Positions 16,857 to 23,070 of a stretch of 25,485 nt of DNA are shown here, piece after piece. The notes beneath the pieces were generated by a model, which saw nothing but the letters and a program-made list of their open reading frames with translations, was not told the origin of the DNA and did no database searches. Where the stretch lies: the NCBI GenBank assembly GCA_964470845.1, contig CAYYEL010000027.1, positions 1 through 25,485 of the forward strand. The letters are read 5' to 3'. The translations under genes and the position numbers were made by a program. The stretch's first letter is position 1; each line of letters begins with the position of its first letter. Source of the DNA: HGM04593 sp964470845. Its GTDB lineage: Bacteria; Bacteroidota; Bacteroidia; Bacteroidales; Bacteroidaceae.

Positions 16857-17606
16857 ATGATTATTGTTGATTCTATAAGTACTTTTGGAAAATATCTGAT
16901 GTTGATGCGCAAAGTCTTTGCCCGTCCCGAGAGTATGAAGATGTTTTTCAGACAGTTTCTGCGCGAAATTTATCAATTGGGAATAAACTCTATTCCCATT
17001 GTGTTACTAATATCTTTTTTCATAGGCGCAGTAATATGTATTCAGATGAAACTGAATATTGAGAGCGCTTGGATGCCTAAATTCGTTGTCGGATACGCCA
17101 CGCGCGAGATTCTTATCCTTGAATTTTCTTCATCGATAATGTGTCTCATCCTCTCGGGCAAGGTAGGTTCAAACATAACCTCAGAGATTGGCACTATGCG
17201 TGTAACCCAGCAGATTGACGCAATGGAAATTATGGGTGTAAACTCGGCCAATTTCCTGATATTCCCCAAGATAACGGCGCTGATTGCGATGATTCCCGTG
17301 CTTGTGATTTTCAGCATAGGTGCAGGAATTGCCGGTGCATACGCCATCGGAATATTTACAGGCATAATGACTCCCGACGACCTCACCACAGGCCTTCAAT
17401 ATGAATTTTCGCAGTGGTACATCTGGTGCAGCATCATAAAATCACTCTTCTTCGCTTACATAATCTCGTCGGTAGCCTCCTACTATGGCTATTGCGTCGA
17501 AGGAGGTTCCATTGAGGTGGGCAAGGCAAGCACCGACTCGGTTGTCAGTTGCAGCGTGCTCATTCTGTTTGCCGATATAGTATTAACCCAGCTTCTTATG
17601 CAATGA
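16857..17606 (+). CDS. mlaE: MlaE-family phospholipid ABC transporter permease
   Basis: MlaE permeases form the membrane core of the transporter that moves phospholipids between the inner and outer membranes. The ATG at 16857 gives 249 residues, the usual length; the longer frame from 16782 would begin before the putative promoter box at 16828-16835. About five hydrophobic segments are visible, including IPIVLLISFFIGAVICIQM (46-64), ITALIAMIPVLVIFSIGAG (139-157) and a C-terminal segment near 230-246. The conserved MlaE core GKVGSNITSEIGTMRVTQQIDAMEIMGV starts at residue 101. The gene overlaps mlaF by ATGA at 17603-17606. The MCE-domain partner MlaD is not in this window. Confidence 0.93.
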   Translation: MIIVDSISTFGKYLMLMRKVFARPESMKMFFRQFLREIYQLGINSIPIVLLISFFIGAVICIQMKLNIESAWMPKFVVGYATREILILEFSSSIMCLILSGKVGSNITSEIGTMRVTQQIDAMEIMGVNSANFLIFPKITALIAMIPVLVIFSIGAGIAGAYAIGIFTGIMTPDDLTTGLQYEFSQWYIWCSIIKSLFFAYIISSVASYYGYCVEGGSIEVGKASTDSVVSCSVLILFADIVLTQLLMQ

Positions 17607-18361
17607 TAGAGCTTAAAAACATAGAAAAGAGTTTCACCGGGCAAAATGTGCTCAACAATATAAACGCCACATTTGAAAATGGCAAGACCAATCTTATCAT
17701 AGGCAAGAGCGGCGCCGGAAAGACCGTGCTCTTAAAGTGCATAGTCGGGCTGCTTGCTCCCGACAGAGGCAAAGTGCTGTACGATGGACGCAATGTGCTC
17801 ACATTCAGCAAACACGAGCGTCTGATGCTGCGCCGCGAGATGGGAATGCTATTTCAGAGTGCCGCCCTATTCGACTCGATGAGCGTACTCGAAAATGTAA
17901 TGTTCCCCCTTGAGATGTTCTCGGATAAGAGTTACGACGAAAAACTGCGACGCGCCCGCTTCTGCCTTGAGCGAGTAAATATGCTCGAAGCGCAAGACAA
18001 AAGCCCCGAAGAGCTATCGGGCGGTATGCAGAAACGCGCAGCCATTGCCCGTGCAATTGCCCTTGAACCTAAATACCTCTTCTGTGACGAGCCCAATTCG
18101 GGCCTCGACCCACAAACCTCACTCATCATCGACGAGCTTATCCACGATATTACCACCGAATACAATATAACCACGATTGTAAACACCCACGATATGAATT
18201 CCGTGATGGGCATAGGCGACCACATTGTTTTTCTGGCCGGCGGAAAGCTCGAATGGGAGGGTAACAAGGATAACATCTTGGATTCAAACAGCAAACTGCT
18301 GAACGATTTTCTATTCTCGTCCGACCTTTTGCGCAAAGTAAAGGAAAGAGGCGGAAAGTAA
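17603..18361 (+). CDS. mlaF: MlaF-family phospholipid ABC transporter ATP-binding protein
   Basis: This ATPase pairs with MlaE. The start at 17603 overlaps the mlaE stop (ATGA), giving 252 residues; the earlier ATG at 17549 lies inside mlaE. Motifs: Walker A GKSGAGKT at 34-41, Q-loop FQSAALFDSMSV (Gln85), signature LSGGMQKRAAIARAI from 138, Walker B YLFCDEP at 158-164 (Asp162, Glu163), DPNSGLDP-type D-loop region, and H-loop His196 in NTHDM. The SGGMQKR and DEPNSGLDP forms are typical of MlaF. Both genes form the only plus-strand operon here and end at a hairpin shared with the convergent der gene. Confidence 0.94.
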   Translation: MIELKNIEKSFTGQNVLNNINATFENGKTNLIIGKSGAGKTVLLKCIVGLLAPDRGKVLYDGRNVLTFSKHERLMLRREMGMLFQSAALFDSMSVLENVMFPLEMFSDKSYDEKLRRARFCLERVNMLEAQDKSPEELSGGMQKRAAIARAIALEPKYLFCDEPNSGLDPQTSLIIDELIHDITTEYNITTIVNTHDMNSVMGIGDHIVFLAGGKLEWEGNKDNILDSNSKLLNDFLFSSDLLRKVKERGGK

Positions 18362-18378
18362 CACTCGCCACTCAAATA

Positions 18379-18429
18379 ATAATTCCCCCGACTCTTTTTC
18401 TGTACGAGAAAAGGAATCGGGGGAATTAT
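18379..18429. terminator. Bidirectional terminator hairpin between mlaF and der
   Basis: ATAATTCCCCCGA at 18379-18391 is the perfect complement of TCGGGGGAATTAT at 18417-18429. Further inner pairing is possible (TTTTCT with AGAAAA). Lying between two converging genes, it is well placed to end both transcripts. The A/T ends of the stem provide partial U-tails in each direction. Confidence 0.75.
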
Positions 18430-18483
18430 CTTATATCACCTATTTCTATCTAAAGGCGCAGAAACCGGCTCACTACCGCTCAC

Positions 18484-19797
18484 CTATTTCTGACGAATAA
18501 ATATGTTGATGGGTATTCCCGAGAAGTTCCATTTTTCACGGATTTTATTCTCAAGGAAGCGTTTGTAAGGCTCGCGCACATACTGCGGCAAATTGGCAAA
18601 GAAAAGGAACGTAGGCACGCGCTTCTCGGGCAACTGCATACAGTATTTTATCTTGATATACTTACCCTTAATCGATGGGGGCGGATAGGCCTCGATAAGC
18701 GGCAGCATCTCCTCATTGAATCTCGCGGTCGAGATTTTTGTCTTTGAGTTAAGATACACCTCCTTGGCCATTTCCAACACCTTAAACACGCGCTGCTTGG
18801 TAACAGCCGAGGTAAAAATGATGGGAAAATCGACAAATGGTGCTACACGTTCGCGGATGGCATTTTCAAAAAATTTCATCACCTTCTCACTCTTATCCTC
18901 GACAAGATCCCACTTATTCACCACCACAACAAGCCCCTTTTGGTTGCGCTGAACAATTGAGAAGATATTAAGATCTTGCGACTCAATGCCTCGTGTAGCA
19001 TCAATCATAAGAATGCACACATCGCTATTCTCAATTGCTCGAATAGAACGCAGTACCGAATAATACTCAATATCCTCGCTCACCTTGCTCTTTTTGCGTA
19101 TTCCGGCTGTATCGACAAGATAAAAATCGAATCCGAATTTTGTATATCGCGTAAGAATAGAGTCGCGTGTTGTACCGGCAATATTGGTTACAATATTGCG
19201 TTCCTCGCCCAAGAACACATTTATAATTGAGCTTTTACCGGCATTGGGACGCCCCACTACCGCAAAGCGTGGAATATCATCCTCGGGTGTCTCCTCGGCA
19301 TCTTTTGTAAATTTAGAGACAATCACGTCGAGCAGGTCGCCCGTACCGCTGCCGTTGGCCGCCGAGATACAGTACATATCCCCAAGGCCCAAAGAATAAA
19401 ACTCGGCGGCATTATACTGCATCTCGTATGTATCAACCTTATTGGCAACTACAAGCACAGGTTTTTTAGAGCGACGCAGCATCGATGCCATCTCGTCGTC
19501 AAGATCGGTAAGGCCGTTCATAGTATCTACTACAAACAGAATCACATCGGCCTCGTCCATTGCAAGCGTTACCTGCTCGCGTATGGCCTCCTCGAACACA
19601 TCGTCCGAGTTTACCACCCAACCACCTGTATCGACAAGCGAGAATTCTTTACCGCACCATTGGCAACGTCCATACTGACGGTCGCGCGTGGTGCCGGCCT
19701 CGTCTGATATTATCGCCTGACGCGTCTCGGTGAGGCGGTTGAAAAGGGTCGATTTTCCCACATTGGGGCGACCCACTATTGCTACTAAATTTCCCAT
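18484..19797 (-). CDS. der: Ribosome biogenesis GTPase Der (EngA)
   Basis: Der is the double-domain GTPase needed for maturation of the 50S subunit. The 437-residue product contains two complete G domains in tandem. The first has GRPNVGKS at 9-16, DTGG at 56-59 and NKVD at 119-122; the second has GRPNAGKS at 182-189, DTAG at 229-232 and NKWD at 294-297. A C-terminal KH-like domain follows (about 355-437, KYIKIKYCMQLPEKRVPTFLFFAN). This layout is unique to Der. It lies 28 bp downstream of era on the same strand and converges on mlaF. Confidence 0.98.
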   Translation of the reverse strand: MGNLVAIVGRPNVGKSTLFNRLTETRQAIISDEAGTTRDRQYGRCQWCGKEFSLVDTGGWVVNSDDVFEEAIREQVTLAMDEADVILFVVDTMNGLTDLDDEMASMLRRSKKPVLVVANKVDTYEMQYNAAEFYSLGLGDMYCISAANGSGTGDLLDVIVSKFTKDAEETPEDDIPRFAVVGRPNAGKSSIINVFLGEERNIVTNIAGTTRDSILTRYTKFGFDFYLVDTAGIRKKSKVSEDIEYYSVLRSIRAIENSDVCILMIDATRGIESQDLNIFSIVQRNQKGLVVVVNKWDLVEDKSEKVMKFFENAIRERVAPFVDFPIIFTSAVTKQRVFKVLEMAKEVYLNSKTKISTARFNEEMLPLIEAYPPPSIKGKYIKIKYCMQLPEKRVPTFLFFANLPQYVREPYKRFLENKIREKWNFSGIPINIFIRQK

Positions 19798-19825
19798 CGT
19801 TACAGAAGCGGTTATTTTTTACTAA

Positions 19826-20710
19826 TCAATCTTTTTGGTCGTATCCGAATCGGCGCAGCTGTTTGTCGCTGTTACGCCAGTCTTTATCAACCTTTACATA
19901 TATCTCAAGGAATATTCTCTTACCGAAGAATTTCTCAAGCTCGCGACGAGCGTCTGTTGCCACACGCTTCAGAGCCGCACCCTCGTGCCCGATGATTATT
20001 CCCTTTTGTGAATCGCGCTCGACATATATGAGTGCCTTAATGTATATGCTGCCGTCTTTCTCTTTAAAGTGCTCCACCGCAGCCTCGCACACGTAAGGTA
20101 TCTCCTTGTCGTAGTGCAAAAGAATCTTCTCGCGGATAATTTCTGTTACAAAGAAACGTGCAGGCTTGTCGGTGAGCGCATCCTTGTCAAAATAAGGAGG
20201 CGACTCGGGCAGAAGCTCCATAATGCGACGCATCACCGTATCGACGTTGAATTTTGCCAATGCCGATATTGGAAGAATCTCGGCCTCGGGAATAATTTCG
20301 TGCCACTGCTCAACTTTCTTTATAAGCTCGGCCTGATTGCTCAGGTCAATCTTGTTTATAAGTACAAGAATGGGAACGTCTAATTTGCGCACCTCGTCGA
20401 TAAAATCGCTGTTTTTCTCGGGGCTCTCGACCATATCAGTTACATAGAGTAACACATCGGCATCCCTGAGTGCCGAGCGCGAGAAACGCAGCATAGCCTC
20501 TTGTAGCTTATAGTTGGGCTTTAACACTCCCGGAGTATCTGAAAAGACAATCTGAGCCTCGTCGGTGTTCAAAATTCCCATAATACGATGACGCGTTGTC
20601 TGCGCCTTGAATGTGGCAATGGATATTCTCTCGCCCACCAACAAATTCATCAGTGTCGATTTTCCTACATTGGGGTTGCCCACTATATTTACAAAGCCTG
20701 CCTTATGCAT
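19826..20710 (-). CDS. era: GTPase Era
   Basis: Era binds 16S rRNA near its 3' end and acts in 30S assembly. The 294-residue product has one G domain (GNPNVGKS at 11-18, DTPG at 58-61, NKID at 119-122) and a C-terminal type II KH domain whose core reads KGIIIGHEGAALKR; the usual form has GKGG, so His-Glu replaces Lys-Gly in the RNA-binding loop. The length is normal. It follows rpmF after 112 bp with a hairpin in the gap, and precedes der by 28 bp, so the two GTPases are likely cotranscribed. Confidence 0.97.
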   Translation of the reverse strand: MHKAGFVNIVGNPNVGKSTLMNLLVGERISIATFKAQTTRHRIMGILNTDEAQIVFSDTPGVLKPNYKLQEAMLRFSRSALRDADVLLYVTDMVESPEKNSDFIDEVRKLDVPILVLINKIDLSNQAELIKKVEQWHEIIPEAEILPISALAKFNVDTVMRRIMELLPESPPYFDKDALTDKPARFFVTEIIREKILLHYDKEIPYVCEAAVEHFKEKDGSIYIKALIYVERDSQKGIIIGHEGAALKRVATDARRELEKFFGKRIFLEIYVKVDKDWRNSDKQLRRFGYDQKD

Positions 20711-20732
20711 AAATTCTCTTCTTTTAAGAAAT

Positions 20733-20767
20733 AAGGACGCACCGTCCCATTGTGGTGGTGCGTCCTT
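20733..20767. terminator. GC-rich stem-loop between rpmF and era
   Basis: AAGGACGCACC at 20733-20743 is the exact complement of GGTGCGTCCTT at 20757-20767 around a 13-base loop. On the minus strand it is followed by ATTTCTTAAAAG, only moderately U-rich. It may reduce read-through from yceD-rpmF into era-der, or terminate it. Confidence 0.6.
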
Positions 20768-20822
20768 TGTTACGTAATTTACCGGCTGTCGCCATTGACG
20801 CAGCCTCTCCTACTGTGTTATT

Positions 20823-21008
20823 TCAGACTGCTGCCTCTTTCTCGATAGCGAGCTTGCCTCTGTAATAACCGCACGCACCACATACGGTGTGATATACGTG
20901 CCACTCGCCGCAGTTGGGGCAAATTGCCAATGTAGGAGCTACTGCCTTATCGTGAGTTCTTCTCTTGGCAGTTCTTGTCTTTGACTGTCTTCTTTTAGGA
21001 TGTGCCAT
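20823..21008 (-). CDS. rpmF: 50S ribosomal protein L32
   Basis: The 61-residue basic protein starts MAHPKRRQSKTRTAKRRTHD, a highly conserved L32 N-terminus. A zinc ribbon follows, with Cys30, Cys33, Cys43 and Cys46 (CPNCGEWH, then CGACGYY), so this is the zinc-binding form. It lies 12 bp downstream of yceD, an arrangement conserved across many bacteria. Confidence 0.98.
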   Translation of the reverse strand: MAHPKRRQSKTRTAKRRTHDKAVAPTLAICPNCGEWHVYHTVCGACGYYRGKLAIEKEAAV

Positions 21009-21020
21009 TTTTCTAACTTT

Positions 21021-21563
21021 TTAATTATCTATTTGTATATTTTTCAAACTTTCCCAACGGGGGTCGATTGCAACGCTTGCATCATCTTCCTCGACTTGCT
21101 CGTCGTCCGAGACAACCGCCCCGTGTTTTTTCAATTTACCTGTCATCTCGTGGTTGCACTTACCCGGAGCGTGTACACGCTTCATCGGCAAAGCAAGCAC
21201 TATAAACTCATATAAATACCACGCAATGTTTATCTCGCCATCGGCCTCGGGCACTACAACAACATCGCCATCATCGGCAAAGCTATCGCCCAGACGCACG
21301 CGCAATGTCTCCTCGGTTGCGACCTCAACCTCAAGGTCGTCGAGACACCTGTCGCAAGGCACAATCACCGTTCCCTCAATAACAAACGTAAAATCGAAAA
21401 TGTCGCGTTTTTTGTGCAACACCACACTCGCTTTTACAGTTCCTCGCTGAAACTCCTCACCCTCAATATCGGCAAAAAAGCCATTATCAAGGTCAAATTC
21501 CATTTTCAGAGTATCGGTTTTTAGTCCCTTAAGCTCTACTCTGTACTTATCAAAACGTCCCAT
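21021..21563 (-). CDS. yceD: YceD/DUF177 family protein
   Basis: YceD-family proteins are encoded next to rpmF and have been linked to ribosomal RNA or 50S biogenesis; the exact biochemistry is unclear. The ATG at 21563 (MGRFDKYRVELKGL, 180 residues) is preferred over the one at 21581 because family members start this way. The central CxxC motif (VPCDRCLDDLEVEV) is conserved, and an acidic tail follows (SDDEQVEEDDAS near 155-170). A putative promoter box lies 80 bp upstream, so yceD-rpmF probably form one transcript. Confidence 0.9.
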   Translation of the reverse strand: MGRFDKYRVELKGLKTDTLKMEFDLDNGFFADIEGEEFQRGTVKASVVLHKKRDIFDFTFVIEGTVIVPCDRCLDDLEVEVATEETLRVRLGDSFADDGDVVVVPEADGEINIAWYLYEFIVLALPMKRVHAPGKCNHEMTGKLKKHGAVVSDDEQVEEDDASVAIDPRWESLKNIQIDN

Positions 21564-21643
21564 CGCTCCTATAATCAACACTTTAATTTATAATAAGCCT
21601 GTCTAAAGCAGTATAAAACCTTGGTATTTTCCGAATTTGCGCA

Positions 21644-21651
21644 CAAAGATA
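21644..21651 (-). promoter_or_regulatory. Putative -7 promoter box for yceD-rpmF
   Basis: On the minus strand it reads TATCTTTG, a full TAnnTTTG match. The -33 TTTG is not evident. Transcription would start near 21639, about 76 nt before the ATG at 21563. The rest of the 229-bp gap to the kinase gene is AT-rich with no other clear element. Confidence 0.4.
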
Positions 21652-21792
21652 CAAATAAAATTCTGTTCCACACTCTTAAAACAGCAAAATCTTAACTAAT
21701 AAGCGTAAATTTTGGCTAAAAACAGATGTTTATGCCCTATTAGAGGCCAAATGATTGCTCAAATGAGGTAGGAAACAATCAAAAAACACATC

Positions 21793-22941
21793 TTATTTCT
21801 TCAGTTCGACACAGAAAGTCGTTCCTTTACCCGGTTCGGACAACTTTACAAAGATACGTCCGCGGTGATACTGTTCCACGATACGTTTGGCAAGCGAAAG
21901 ACCAAGCCCCCAACCACGTTTCTTGGTTGTATATCCCGGCTCGAAGACAGTCTTAAAACGCGATTTTGCAATACCCTTGCCCGTATCTGCCACCTCGACA
22001 TAAGCACAATTATCATCCTGAGTAACAGTAAAAGTAATTGTCCCCACACCATCCATCGCATCAATGGCATTCTTACACAAATTCTCGAACACCCACTCAA
22101 TGAGCGGTGCATTCATACGCACAAGCAAAGGCCTCTTAGGAAAATTGCACACAAACTGCACCTTATTAGAGGTGCGACGACGAAAATAATCGACTACACG
22201 GTCGAGTAGGTCGAGTAACTCCTCAGACGTCGGCTCGGGCTTGGAGCCAATCTTCGAGAAACGCTCGGCCACCGTCTGCAAGCGGCTTACATCCTTACCC
22301 ATCTCGCACAACATCTCATCATCGGGATACTTCTCGCGCAACACCTCGCTCCACGCCATAAGCGACGAAATTGGCGTGCCCAACTGATGCGCAGTCTCTT
22401 TAGAGAGCCCCACCCACACTTTATTTTGTTCGGCACGCTTCGAGCTGACAATCGCCACAAGGCAGATTAGGAAAAACAGAAGCACCACCAACAACTGCAC
22501 GTACGGATAATAAGAGAGACGTTGCAACAGCAACGAATCGTCGTAACACACCTCGAAGTAGTCGTCGCCACCCATATCAATGCGTATAATATGGTCGTTG
22601 GCCCGCATCTTCGAAACCATTTGCAACAGCACAGTGAGCGAGTCCTCGCCCTCTTGAATCACAATATTACGATGATTATTTATCGCACCCTTATTATCGA
22701 GCACAACCACAGGAATAATATCATTACCGCTGAGCACAGCAAGCACAAGATTAAGGTCGGTATTCTCATCGGCACTATTAAGCGAGCGCATAGCCTCGGC
22801 CCACACCTGCATCTTATTAAGCTCCTCCTTTTTAAGGTCGGACGTAAGCGCGTGCGACACATACAGCGAAGCAACTGCAATAACGGCAGCAATTGCAATA
22901 AGCAGATATTTTACATTATTAAAATTCTTGAACCACTGCAT
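21793..22941 (-). CDS. Membrane sensor histidine kinase (orphan in this window)
   Basis: The ATG at 22941 gives 382 residues beginning directly before membrane helix 1 (about 11-29, KYLLIAIAAVIAVASLYVS); upstream in-frame starts add implausible sequence. A periplasmic sensor region spans about 30-146, helix 2 about 148-166, then a histidine-containing dimerisation helix with the phospho-acceptor His185 in KETAHQLGTPISSL. The ATP-binding domain has an N-box (ENLCKNAIDAMDG, Asn291), G1 DTGKGIA at 319-325, an F-box (FEPGYTTK) and G2 GWGLGLS at 343-349. All catalytic elements look intact. No response regulator is adjacent, so its partner must be encoded elsewhere. The signal sensed is unknown. 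Confidence 0.92.
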   Translation of the reverse strand: MQWFKNFNNVKYLLIAIAAVIAVASLYVSHALTSDLKKEELNKMQVWAEAMRSLNSADENTDLNLVLAVLSGNDIIPVVVLDNKGAINNHRNIVIQEGEDSLTVLLQMVSKMRANDHIIRIDMGGDDYFEVCYDDSLLLQRLSYYPYVQLLVVLLFFLICLVAIVSSKRAEQNKVWVGLSKETAHQLGTPISSLMAWSEVLREKYPDDEMLCEMGKDVSRLQTVAERFSKIGSKPEPTSEELLDLLDRVVDYFRRRTSNKVQFVCNFPKRPLLVRMNAPLIEWVFENLCKNAIDAMDGVGTITFTVTQDDNCAYVEVADTGKGIAKSRFKTVFEPGYTTKKRGWGLGLSLAKRIVEQYHRGRIFVKLSEPGKGTTFCVELKK

Positions 22942-23027
22942 AATAATACATTCTCCTCTACTGCTAATAAACGCAAAAAGAAGAAAAATATTATATCGAC
23001 CACCCAAAAAGAACACCCTATAATAAC

Positions 23028-23060
23028 AATTGAGTGTTAACATAAAGCTAACACTCAATT
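23028..23060. terminator. Stem-loop after the FISUMP lipoprotein gene
   Basis: AATTGAGTGTTA at 23028-23039 is the exact complement of TAACACTCAATT at 23049-23060 around a 9-base loop. It starts 10 bp past the lipoprotein stop and is followed on the minus strand by GTTATTATAG, a loose U-rich tail. It is probably the terminator of that gene. Confidence 0.6.
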
Positions 23061-23070
23061 ATAATAAGAA

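Noticed and set aside
22942..23058. Extended start of the histidine kinase at 23058
   Set aside because: The extra 39 residues run almost into the lipoprotein terminator region and precede a normal kinase N-terminus starting at 22941.
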